Of a stretch of DNA of 8,065 nucleotides, positions 1 to 6,972 are shown piece after piece. The position numbers were made by a program, and so were the translations under genes. Position 1 is the first letter of the stretch, and each line of letters opens with the position of its first letter. The stretch comes from an uncultured Clostridia bacterium (GTDB taxonomy: Bacteria; Bacillota; Clostridia; Christensenellales; Aristaeellaceae): NCBI GenBank assembly GCA_946042585.1, contig CAMGDO010000025.1:1-8065 (forward strand). The letters run 5' to 3'. A model generated the notes under the pieces. That model was given only the letters and a program-made list of their open reading frames with translations. It did no database searches and was not told the origin of the DNA.

Positions 1-28
1 TGGGCTCGGAGATGTGTATAAGAGACAG
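1..28. other. Untrimmed Nextera (Tn5) sequencing adapter at contig end
   Basis: Bases 10-28 read AGATGTGTATAAGAGACAG, the 19-bp Tn5 mosaic end used in Illumina Nextera tagmentation. The nine bases before it (TGGGCTCGG) match the preceding part of the Nextera read-2 (i7-side) adapter. This is a library artefact joined to genomic sequence, not a native transposon end: no transposase, second end or target duplication is present, and the interrupted MATE reading frame stops being meaningful exactly at base 29. Base 29 should be treated as the first real genomic base. Confidence 0.97.
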
Positions 29-1365
29 AACAATAGCAGATTGTGGGCAATCATGCAGGCCCAGGCGGATACGAGCCCCAGCCCCAGAAGCTGCGTGCAG
101 ATAAACGTGCCCAGAATGCGCACACCCCACATGCCGGCGATATTATAGACAAAGGGGGTGACGGTGTCGCCCACGCCCTGCATCATGCCCTCCAGAATGA
201 TGGAAACGCCATAGAAAGGCTCGGATACGGCAACCATCCGCAATACCGTGGCGCCCAGCGCGACAACGGCGGCGTCTATCGTGAAGAGATGCATCATTAC
301 CGGGGCAAAGAGGAACAGCAGCGAACCGGAGAGAATCATCAGCGCGGACTCAATCGCAATCATCATGTGCGCGAGATGCTTCATGCGGTTTTTGTCCTTT
401 GCGCCCAGTGCATTGCCTGTCAGCGTGGCGGCGGCTGTCTGCATGCCGTAGCCCGGAATATAGAAGGCGGATTCCACAGTGTTGGCAATGCTGTGGGCGG
501 CCAGCGGCACGGTGCCCAGGGAATTGATCATGGCGGCGAAGGCTACATAGCCAAACGAGGTGCCAAAGCGCTGCAGCATGGAAGGCAGCGCGATGCGCAG
601 GCAGGGACGCAGCACCGACCAGTCCGGGCGCAGACGATGCCCGCGCGGGGAAATGATAGGGTGCTTCCACAGCGCGCGGGTGATGCCCATGCCGCCCACC
701 CAATAGGACACGGCGCTGGCAATGGCAGCGCCCGTCACGCCAAGATCTGCGCCCCACACAGGCAGCGACATCCCAAACAGCGTGATGCTGCGCGTAGGAT
801 AGATGAGCAGAAAATTGAGAACGACATTGACGATGTTGGTGACCACGCCGATGAGCATGGGCGTTTTGGTATCGCCCGCAGCGCGCAGCGCCGTGCCGAA
901 TATGGCGGAGGCGGCGCGCGCCAGCATCGGCGTATATACGATAAAGAAGTAAATGCTGGCTGCATCGCGGATTCCCTCGTCTGCCTGCATCCAGACAGGC
1001 ACCTGTCGGTGCAGCAGCAGCGGAAGCGCGGTGAACACCGTACCGGCGATCAGCACAGCCAGCACCGCCTGCGAGGAGGCGCGGCCGGCGCGTTCCCGGT
1101 CATTGGCGCCGTATGCCTGCGCGATGAAGGACAGAAAGCCTATGCCCAGCGCCGACACCGTGCTGCCTATCAGCCAGCTGACGGTGCTGGTGACGCCCAC
1201 GGCTGCTGTGGCCTGTGCACCCAGACGCCCCACCATGGCTGCGTCGATATACTGCACGGCGGTTGCCATCAGCTGCTCGAGCATGGTGGGCCACGCTAGC
1301 GCCATAATCACGGGCAGCATGGCCTTAGATTCCCTGCTGATCCATTGTTTCTTCATAAAGCGCAT
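29..1365 (-). CDS. MATE family efflux transporter (3'-truncated by contig end)
   Basis: This is a multidrug and toxic compound extrusion antiporter of the inner membrane, which exports cationic drugs or metabolites in exchange for Na+ or H+. The 445 visible residues are almost entirely hydrophobic helices. TM1 carries the family-typical segment YIDAAMVGRLG (residues 39-49) with an acidic residue at D41. The family motif after TM4, RAAGDTKTPM (161-170), is followed by N176/N180/N184 in the next helix. The second half repeats the pattern with LEGMMQGVGDT (391-401), reflecting the two six-helix bundles. MATE proteins are usually about 450 residues, so only a short C-terminal tail is lost at base 29. 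The ATG at 1365 is chosen because AGAGG lies 7 bases upstream; an in-frame ATG at 1356 is the alternative. The gene has its own promoter and a large palindrome upstream. Substrate cannot be predicted. Confidence 0.93.
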
Positions 1366-1371
1366 AAAGAA

Positions 1372-1418
1372 GCCTCTGTATACTGAATTTGACGAACAAA
1401 ATTCAGCATAGCAGAGGC
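1372..1418. repeat. Long inverted repeat over MATE promoter and Shine-Dalgarno (candidate operator)
   Basis: The left arm (1372-1390) and right arm (1399-1418) are near-perfect inverted copies: seven matched bases (GCCTCTG), a one-base bulge, TAT, one mismatch, then eight matched bases (CTGAATTT), around an 8-base centre. Read on the minus strand, the first arm contains the -10 box of the MATE promoter (1405-1410), and the second arm contains the AGAGG ribosome binding site. The expected transcription start falls in or near the centre, so a transcript from that promoter would contain only the second arm. A DNA operator for a dimeric repressor is therefore more likely than an RNA hairpin. No regulator gene is visible in this window. 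Confidence 0.75.
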
Positions 1419-1433
1419 GAAGGAAAATGTCAA
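1405..1433 (-). promoter_or_regulatory. Sigma-A promoter of the MATE gene
   Basis: On the minus strand, a perfect -35 box TTGACA (1428-1433) is separated by exactly 17 bases from TATGCT (1405-1410). The -10 box is preceded by TGC, giving the extended -10 (TGn) signature. The -35 begins six bases after the stop codon of the preceding gene. Predicted transcription starts near 1398, leaving a leader of about 33 bases that retains the AGAGG ribosome binding site. The -10 lies within the palindrome at 1372-1418, so a bound repressor would block RNA polymerase. Confidence 0.8.
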
Positions 1434-1439
1434 GCGCGC

Positions 1440-1889
1440 TTACAGGAAAGGCCGCATGGAACGCGATAGCTGTTCTTCTTCGCCAATCAGCTCGTTGGCG
1501 AGCGATTTTGCCTCCTGATTGGCGGCGGGATACTCGTTCAGATACCGGCACAGCGACTTGACGCCCATGTTGCAGCCCTCGGTGATCAGGTCTGCAGCCT
1601 TCTGATCGGCGCTGCCCGTCAGCATTTTCATTCCGGTTTTCATGGCGGACATGCCTTTGGCCAGCAGCGGAGGCTCCTTGCCCTCGCTGCATAGTGCGGT
1701 GAGCGCCTGCGCTGTGCGTTCGCCCAGCTGCTTGTGGCGGCGCTTGCTGTCTTGCAGCAGGGTATGGAGTTCTTCATTTGCCACGCTTTCCAGCACATCG
1801 TCAATGGAGGAGACGGCCATTTTTGCGCCCGCGTCGCATTCCTTCAGAAGATGGATGGAATCCTGCCTGTCGGGGGACTGATTGCTCAT
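1440..1889 (-). CDS. Small all-helical, probably ferritin-like protein of unknown function
   Basis: The 149-residue soluble protein has no signal peptide or membrane segment. Its sequence suggests four to five amphipathic helices (roughly residues 9-33, 35-66, 76-91, 94-119, 121-148), consistent with a four-helix-bundle ferritin-like fold of the DUF2383 or PA2169 kind. I recall similar unnamed clostridial proteins with the same ECDAG, GCNMGVKSL and C-terminal RPFL/RPYL patterns. Candidate metal ligands are E17, E40, H52, E104 and E137, but no clean ExxH pair is visible, so metal binding is unproven. The start is the ATG at 1889, preceded by AAAGGAG about 9 bases upstream. A longer frame opening at 1949 would run through the murC terminator and has no ribosome binding site. 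It is isolated between a terminator and the MATE promoter, probably as a single-gene unit. Confidence 0.8.
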   Translation of the reverse strand: MSNQSPDRQDSIHLLKECDAGAKMAVSSIDDVLESVANEELHTLLQDSKRRHKQLGERTAQALTALCSEGKEPPLLAKGMSAMKTGMKMLTGSADQKAADLITEGCNMGVKSLCRYLNEYPAANQEAKSLANELIGEEEQLSRSMRPFL

Positions 1890-1907
1890 AAAATACTGCT
1901 CCTTTCC

Positions 1908-1936
1908 TTTATGCCAACAGGATGCGCCAAAAACAA
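1908..1936 (-). promoter_or_regulatory. Possible weak promoter for the ferritin-like gene
   Basis: On the minus strand, TTGTTT (1931-1936) is followed after 17 bases by CATAAA (1908-1913), with TG one base before it as in extended -10 promoters. Matches to consensus are modest. The case for a promoter here is mainly contextual: the murC terminator lies just upstream and the ferritin-like gene needs its own start. The -10 box would lie just before the ribosome binding site, giving a very short leader. Confidence 0.35.
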
Positions 1937-1947
1937 AGCGGGCATAC

Positions 1948-1974
1948 AAAAAAGGCAGAGCCTGCGCTCTGCCT
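1948..1974 (-). terminator. Intrinsic terminator of the murC operon
   Basis: On the minus strand, a perfect 9-bp stem (AGGCAGAGC paired with GCTCTGCCT, 1953-1961 and 1966-1974) with a 4-base loop is followed directly by six T residues (1953-1948). It sits 11 bases beyond the murC stop codon. This is a canonical Rho-independent terminator and marks the end of the DUF2461-phosphohexomutase-tkt-murC unit. Confidence 0.93.
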
Positions 1975-1985
1975 GATTGCGTGTG

Positions 1986-3383
1986 TCATGATTTGGTATC
2001 GCCGTGAGATTGCATCTGCTCGTTGAGCAGGTTGATATTGCCGCAGCCCATGGTGAGCACCAGATCGCCCGGCTGCCAGTGCGCGCGCAGATACGCTTCG
2101 GTATCGTCAAAGGAGGGGGTCAGCACGGCGTTGATGCCGTGGGCGCGCATGCCGTCCACCAGCATTTGGCTGTTGATATCGCCGGGATCCTTTTCCCGCG
2201 CGGCATAAATATCGGTGACCAGCGTGATATCGGCTGCTTCGGTGCAGGTGAGAAAATCATCAAACAGCGTTTTGACGCGGCTGTAAGTATGCGGCTGCAT
2301 CACAGCCCATACGCGCCGCGCCTGCTGCTCGCAGGCAACGGACAGCGCGCCGCGCATTTCCACGGGATTGTGACCATAGTCATGATACATGTGTACGCCG
2401 TCGATATCGCCCGTGTGCTCAAACCGGCGATGCACGCCCGCAAACTCCGACAGCGCCGCGGCTGCCTGCGCCATATCAACACCCAGCGCATGCGCACAGG
2501 ACAGCGCAGCCAGGGCATTGAGCACATTAAAGCGCCCCGCCACGCGCAGAAACACGGAACAGACCTTTTCGCCGCGATACATCACGTCAAACCGGGGACG
2601 GCCATGATCGGAGCAGTCCAGCTGCATGGGATACCAGTCGCTTTCGGAGGTCATGCCAAAGGTTTCGCTGCGTGCCGGCAGACGCTCAAAAAGACTGCGC
2701 ACGCGCGGGTCATCGCCATTGCCGATGGCAAGGCCATCGGAAGGCAGCAGCGAACAGAACTGATAGAACGCTTCTTCGATGTGCGCGATATCGCCATAAA
2801 AATCCAGATGATCTTCGTCGATATTGAGCACCACCGCCACGGTGGGCTTCATGTGCAGAAAGCTGCCGGCAAATTCACACGCTTCAGCCACGAACACCCG
2901 GCTTGAGCCGATGCGTGTGCCGCCGCCCAGCGCGTCGGTGCGTCCGCCGATATGTACGGCGGGATCCAATCCGCAGGTGAGCAGCACCTGCGCCAGCATG
3001 GAGGATGTGGTGGTTTTGCCATGCGTGCCGCTGATGCACACCGCCTCGTCGTGTCCCTCCATGATCTGCCCCAGCAGCACGGCGCGCTCGATCTGCCCGA
3101 TACCATGGGCGGCCGCCCATGCGCGCTCTGGATTGTCCGGATGGATGGCGGCGGAATAGACAAGCAGGTCAGCGCCCATGGCGTTTTCGGCACGGTGACC
3201 GATGGACACCGGAATCCCCTCGGCCTCCAGACGCTCCACCGCATGGCTGTGGGTATTGTCAGAGCCTGTGATGCGGTAGCCCTTGTCATGCAGCATCTGC
3301 GCCAGACCGGACATGCTGCTGCCGCCAATACCGATCATGTGAATGCGTCTGCCCTGATAATCTCGGATATGAGGGGTTGACAT
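1986..3383 (-). CDS. murC: UDP-N-acetylmuramate--L-alanine ligase (MurC)
   Basis: This cytoplasmic ligase adds L-alanine to UDP-N-acetylmuramic acid with ATP hydrolysis, the first peptide-stem step of peptidoglycan synthesis. The 465-residue protein has the three Mur ligase domains: an N-terminal Rossmann-like domain (MIGIGGSSMSG, 16-26), a central ATPase domain with P-loop GTHGKTTT (119-126), and a C-terminal domain (from about 320). Residues long described as invariant in E. coli MurC have counterparts here: K123, E167, H192, N286, N289, R320 and D335. The motif usually written DDYxHHP reads HDYGHNP (334-340), and the C-terminal GAGDI reads GCGNI (446-450). The ATG at 3383 is chosen because GGAGG lies about 10 bases upstream and the protein then begins like other MurCs; a frame extension to 3425 would run into a hairpin. 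It is the last gene of its operon, followed by a terminator. Confidence 0.96.
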   Translation of the reverse strand: MSTPHIRDYQGRRIHMIGIGGSSMSGLAQMLHDKGYRITGSDNTHSHAVERLEAEGIPVSIGHRAENAMGADLLVYSAAIHPDNPERAWAAAHGIGQIERAVLLGQIMEGHDEAVCISGTHGKTTTSSMLAQVLLTCGLDPAVHIGGRTDALGGGTRIGSSRVFVAEACEFAGSFLHMKPTVAVVLNIDEDHLDFYGDIAHIEEAFYQFCSLLPSDGLAIGNGDDPRVRSLFERLPARSETFGMTSESDWYPMQLDCSDHGRPRFDVMYRGEKVCSVFLRVAGRFNVLNALAALSCAHALGVDMAQAAAALSEFAGVHRRFEHTGDIDGVHMYHDYGHNPVEMRGALSVACEQQARRVWAVMQPHTYSRVKTLFDDFLTCTEAADITLVTDIYAAREKDPGDINSQMLVDGMRAHGINAVLTPSFDDTEAYLRAHWQPGDLVLTMGCGNINLLNEQMQSHGDTKS

Positions 3384-3413
3384 ACGGCTGTCCCTCCGTC
3401 GTTTTTTCGGTGC

Positions 3414-3446
3414 GAACGGGCGCACACATGCCGCATGCGCCCGTTC
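3414..3446. repeat. Strong inverted repeat between tkt and murC
   Basis: Two perfect 11-base arms (GAACGGGCGCA at 3414-3424, TGCGCCCGTTC at 3436-3446) flank an 11-base loop, 22 bases past the tkt stop codon and 31 bases before the murC start. In the direction of the genes (minus strand) it is followed by GCACCGAAAAAAC, with no T tract, so it is not a canonical terminator for tkt. A T4 run follows it only on the plus strand. A smaller stem (3410-3414 with 3421-3425) overlaps it and could not form at the same time. It may protect the upstream mRNA from 3' exonucleases, attenuate murC expression, or stop antisense transcription. Confidence 0.7.
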
Positions 3447-3468
3447 TTTTGCAGATAAGAGGCGGGGT

Positions 3469-5442
3469 TTATTTGCCCAGCACCTTTTTCGCGGTAGCCA
3501 CTACGTTTTCCACGGTGAAGCCGTATTCCTTGAACAGAATGCCGGCGGGGGCGGAAGCACCGTAGTGATCCAGGCCGATGACCGCACCGTCCAGACCGGT
3601 CAGGCGGTACCAGGGCATGGTGGCGCCGGCTTCCATGGCCACACGGGCGCGGATGGAGGCGGGCAGAACGGATTCCTGATATTCCTTGTCCTGATGAAGG
3701 AAGGTTTCCATACAGGGCATGGAGATGACGCGCGCGGCAATGCCTTCGCCCGCGAGCTCCTTCTGCGCGGCGAGGATCTGCTCCACTTCGGAGCCGGACG
3801 CCATCAGCAGCACATCGGGAGTCTTGTCGCAGTCGGAGAGGATGTAGCCGCCGCGGAAGGCAGCCTTGCCGCAGTGGTCATACTGGGGGAGATTCTGCCG
3901 GGTCAGCACCAGACAGGTGGGCAGCGTGCCGGTGACGGCGGTGAGCCACGCAGCGGTGGTCTCCTTGCCGTCGGCAGGACGGATGACCTGCACATCGGGC
4001 ATGGCGCGCAGACCGGCGAGCTGCTCGATGGGCTCGTGCGTGGCACCATCCTCGCCCACGCCGATGGAGTCATGGGTGAGCACGTAGGTGACGGGCAGCT
4101 TCATCAGGGCGCTCATACGGATGGAATGCTTCATATAATCGCTGAACACGAAGAAGGTGCCGCAGAACACACGCAGACCGCCGTGCAGCGCCATACCGTT
4201 GCAGATGGCAGCCATGGCATGCTCGCGAACGCCAAAGTGCATGTTGCGGCCGGCACGGTTTTCGGCGCTGTAGTCGCCGCCGTCCTTGATGTAGGTGTTG
4301 TTGGAGGGAGCAAGGTCGGCGCTGCCGCCCACGAGGTTGGGCAGGCGCTTGGCCAGACGGTTGATCATGGCGCCGGAGGTGGCGCGGGTAGCGATCTTGC
4401 CTTCATACTGCCAGAGCTCGGGATCGTCCATCAGCCCCTCGGGCAGCGTGCCGCTCATCCACTGCTCATACTCGTGCGCCAGCTCGGGATACGCCTGCGC
4501 ATAGCGCTCCATCATGTCGTTCCAGGCAGCTTCGCGCTGAGCGCCGCGCTGCATGCACTCTTCCAGATGCGCGTACACGTCTTCGTCCACGCGGAAGGTG
4601 TCTTCGGGCAGGCCCAGAGTCTTCTTCATGGCCAGCACGTTTTCATCGCCCAGAGGAGAGCCGTGGCAGCCGGCCGTGCCCTGCTTGGCGGGGCAGCCGT
4701 AGCCGATGATGGTCTTGCAGATGATCAGGGAGGGACGCTCGTCGCGGCGGGCTTCGGCCACGGCAGAGAGAATCTTCTGCACGTCGTTGCCGTCGTCCAC
4801 CTTGACCACATGCCAGCCGTAGGCGGCAAAGCGCGCGCCCACGTCCTCGCGCATGGCGATATCGGTGTTGCCCTCAATGGAGATGTCGTTGTCATCATAC
4901 AGCAGGGTGAGCTTGCCCAGCTTCAGCGTGCCGGCCAGCGCGGCAGCCTCGGCAGCTACGCCTTCCATCAGGCAGCCGTCGCCGCAGAAGGCGAACACGC
5001 GGTGATCCACCACGGGAAATTCGGGCTTGTTGAACTTGGCGGCCAGCATGGTTTCGGCTACGGCGAAACCAACGGCATTGGCGATACCCTGACCCAGCGG
5101 GCCGGTGGTGGTTTCCACGCCCGGGGTGTGGCGGTATTCGGGATGACCGGGCGTCCGGGAACCCCACTGACGGAAGGACTTGAGATCGTCCATCGTCATA
5201 TCATATCCGCACAGGTGCAGCATGGAATAAAGCAGCGCGCTGGCATGGCCATTGGACAGCACAAAGCGGTCGCGGTTGTGCCACTGGGGATTGTGGGGAT
5301 TGTGACACATGGCGTCGGCCCATACGGCGTATGCCATGGGCGCCATGCCCATCGGGGCACCGGGATGGCCGGAATTGGCTTTCTGAACCATGTCGACGGC
5401 GAGTGCGCGGATGGTATTGATCGTCTTTTGCTGAATGTCCAT
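3469..5442 (-). CDS. tkt: Transketolase
   Basis: This thiamine-diphosphate enzyme moves two-carbon ketol units between sugar phosphates in the non-oxidative pentose phosphate pathway, in the cytoplasm. The 657-residue length is typical of full-length bacterial transketolases. The TPP domain has SGHPGAP (24-30, H26), SNGHAS (63-68), [12 protein letters not shown] (114-125), and the metal/TPP motif GDGCLMEG (154-161) ending with N185. [13 protein letters not shown] follows at 253-265. The pyrimidine domain has [12 protein letters not shown] (372-383), the catalytic glutamate E407 in FGVREHAM, and [14 protein letters not shown] (458-471) with H469. The C-terminal domain begins near 535 ([12 protein letters not shown], 545-556). 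No truncation is seen. The ATG at 5442 follows AAGGAG by 10 bases. It lies 18 bases after the phosphohexomutase stop codon, so the two are co-transcribed. Confidence 0.97.
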   Translation of the reverse strand: MDIQQKTINTIRALAVDMVQKANSGHPGAPMGMAPMAYAVWADAMCHNPHNPQWHNRDRFVLSNGHASALLYSMLHLCGYDMTMDDLKSFRQWGSRTPGHPEYRHTPGVETTTGPLGQGIANAVGFAVAETMLAAKFNKPEFPVVDHRVFAFCGDGCLMEGVAAEAAALAGTLKLGKLTLLYDDNDISIEGNTDIAMREDVGARFAAYGWHVVKVDDGNDVQKILSAVAEARRDERPSLIICKTIIGYGCPAKQGTAGCHGSPLGDENVLAMKKTLGLPEDTFRVDEDVYAHLEECMQRGAQREAAWNDMMERYAQAYPELAHEYEQWMSGTLPEGLMDDPELWQYEGKIATRATSGAMINRLAKRLPNLVGGSADLAPSNNTYIKDGGDYSAENRAGRNMHFGVREHAMAAICNGMALHGGLRVFCGTFFVFSDYMKHSIRMSALMKLPVTYVLTHDSIGVGEDGATHEPIEQLAGLRAMPDVQVIRPADGKETTAAWLTAVTGTLPTCLVLTRQNLPQYDHCGKAAFRGGYILSDCDKTPDVLLMASGSEVEQILAAQKELAGEGIAARVISMPCMETFLHQDKEYQESVLPASIRARVAMEAGATMPWYRLTGLDGAVIGLDHYGASAPAGILFKEYGFTVENVVATAKKVLGK

Positions 5443-5460
5443 GTTGGTAACGCTCCTTTT

Positions 5461-6972
5461 TTATTTGCTCAGATAGTTGAGGATGGGATCGATATTGATA
5501 TTTTCAGCTTCTTCCAGAACGGAGAGCAGCTTTTCGAGCATGATGCGCACGCCGCCCTTCACGTCGCTCTCGGCATTGAGCGGCAGCACGGGGTCGTGCA
5601 CGGACAGGCGCAGCAGGAACCATCCGTTCAGCAGACCGTCCTCCAGATCAAAGTTGATCCGCACACCTTCGCGGTTGTCCGGGGCAATGTGCCAGCCCTC
5701 GGCAAACGCGGCGTAATCCATGACCTGATCAATCGCCGCGCGGCCCGCTTCATGGAAGTCGCTGCAGGTGATGTTCAGCCGCAGCTCCACGCTTTCCACC
5801 GGCTCGCGCAGGCCGTCCAGAAGAGAGGAAAGCTCCTTCCCTTCCTGCTTGAGGCGCATGGCCTCCACCAGCAGAACGGTGGTCAGATACATGCCGTCAT
5901 CCAGAAAATGGTTTTCCCGCAGCGCGGCATGGCCGCTGGTTTCAATGGCCAGCGGGCAGTCGATGCCCGCCTCATTCAGGCGGATCGCTTCATCAATGAC
6001 GTTGCGGTAGCCGCGCTTGAAGCGGTAGTGCACGCCGCCCCATTCGGCGATAAACTGCGCAAGCCCCGAGGAAGTGACAGAGTCTGTCACGATGGTGGCG
6101 CCGGGGGTCTTATCCAGCAGCACGGCGGAAATCAGGGCAATCAGGCGGTTGCGGTTGATTTCACGGCCCGACTGATCCACGATGGCCGCGCGGTCGCAGT
6201 CCGCGTCAAAGATCAGCCCAAGATCGGCGCCCACCCGGGTGACGGCAGCGCTGATGGATTCCATCGCCTGCTGGTTTTCGGGATTGGGGATATGATTGGG
6301 GAAATGACCATCGGGCTCCAGGAACTGGCTGCCCTCTGTCCAGGCGCCCAGCTCACGCAGCATTTCTTCATAGAAGCCGCCCGCGCCGTTGCCGGCATCC
6401 ACCACCACATGCAGCCCCAGCAGCGGGCAGGCCACATCGGTATCCAGCCCCCTGCGCATGCGCTGCATCAGCTGCTGCTTGTATACGGGCAGAAAATCGC
6501 GCTTTTCGATGGGCTTGTGCGCACAGGCGACAGGCGCTGTGGCGCTGGCTGTGGACAGGATCATGCTGATGTCCGTGCCCGACAGGCCGCCCTGCGGCAG
6601 AAAGAATTTGAAGCCGTTGCGGTCAAACGGGTGATGCGACGCGGTGACCATGATGGACGCGTCAGCCTGAAAGCCTTCTGTCAGCAGGCTCATGTACATG
6701 GCGGGCGTGGTGCACATGCCGTAATCCCACACCTGCGCGCCGGCGCGGGCCATGCCCTCGGCGCAGGCGGACAACAGCGACGGGCCGGACAGGCGGGAAT
6801 CCCGCCCGATGGCTACGGTGAGCTGTTCGGGATGCTTTTCCGTTTTTTCGCTCAGCCAGGTGATGAATGCGCCGCCAATGCACAGCGCCGCTTCGCTGGT
6901 CAGAATGGCGCCGTCGCCCAGCGCACAGCCGCGGATGTCTGTTCCGCTCTTGAGTGTCTGGTAATCAATCAT
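5461..6972 (-). CDS. Divergent phosphohexomutase (phosphoglucomutase/phosphomannomutase superfamily)
   Basis: The 503-residue cytoplasmic enzyme belongs to the alpha-D-phosphohexomutase superfamily, which interconverts 1- and 6-phosphosugars through a phosphoserine and Mg2+. The N-terminus SGTDIRG (9-15) resembles the usual GTxGIRG. The phosphoserine loop is TASHHP (110-115, S112), where TASHNP is usual. The metal loop is DADCDR (256-261), keeping all three aspartates of DGDGDR. The sugar-binding loop is ETSGH (344-348). The phosphate-binding loop of domain 4, normally RxSGTEP, reads RLSVHDP (455-461). The combination recalls a branch that includes plant plastid 'phosphoglucomutase family' proteins, so glucose-, mannose- or glucosamine-phosphate specificity should not be assumed. 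The ATG at 6972 follows GGGAGGG by 5-6 bases; an upstream extension to 7026 would lie inside the previous gene. It overlaps the DUF2461 stop by 8 bases, suggesting translational coupling. Confidence 0.9.
   Translation of the reverse strand: MIDYQTLKSGTDIRGCALGDGAILTSEAALCIGGAFITWLSEKTEKHPEQLTVAIGRDSRLSGPSLLSACAEGMARAGAQVWDYGMCTTPAMYMSLLTEGFQADASIMVTASHHPFDRNGFKFFLPQGGLSGTDISMILSTASATAPVACAHKPIEKRDFLPVYKQQLMQRMRRGLDTDVACPLLGLHVVVDAGNGAGGFYEEMLRELGAWTEGSQFLEPDGHFPNHIPNPENQQAMESISAAVTRVGADLGLIFDADCDRAAIVDQSGREINRNRLIALISAVLLDKTPGATIVTDSVTSSGLAQFIAEWGGVHYRFKRGYRNVIDEAIRLNEAGIDCPLAIETSGHAALRENHFLDDGMYLTTVLLVEAMRLKQEGKELSSLLDGLREPVESVELRLNITCSDFHEAGRAAIDQVMDYAAFAEGWHIAPDNREGVRINFDLEDGLLNGWFLLRLSVHDPVLPLNAESDVKGGVRIMLEKLLSVLEEAENINIDPILNYLSK

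Noticed and set aside
1..28. Native transposon end
   Set aside because: The mosaic end is accompanied by Nextera-specific adapter bases and there is no transposase or target duplication.
43..1299. A plus-strand open frame of 418 codons
   Set aside because: It is antisense to the MATE gene, with low-complexity His/Arg/Gly composition and no family resemblance. The MATE reading has family motifs, a promoter and a ribosome binding site.
1890..1949. Longer N-terminus for the ferritin-like protein
   Set aside because: The extra 20 residues come from the intergenic region, begin within the murC terminator T tract and lack a ribosome binding site, while the ATG at 1889 has a good one.
2004..2906. 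A plus-strand open frame of 300 codons
   Set aside because: It is antisense to murC and shows no domain or start signals; murC is fully supported by motifs.
3414..3446. Hairpin as the tkt terminator
   Set aside because: In the gene direction it is followed by an A run rather than a T run, so it does not meet the intrinsic terminator pattern.
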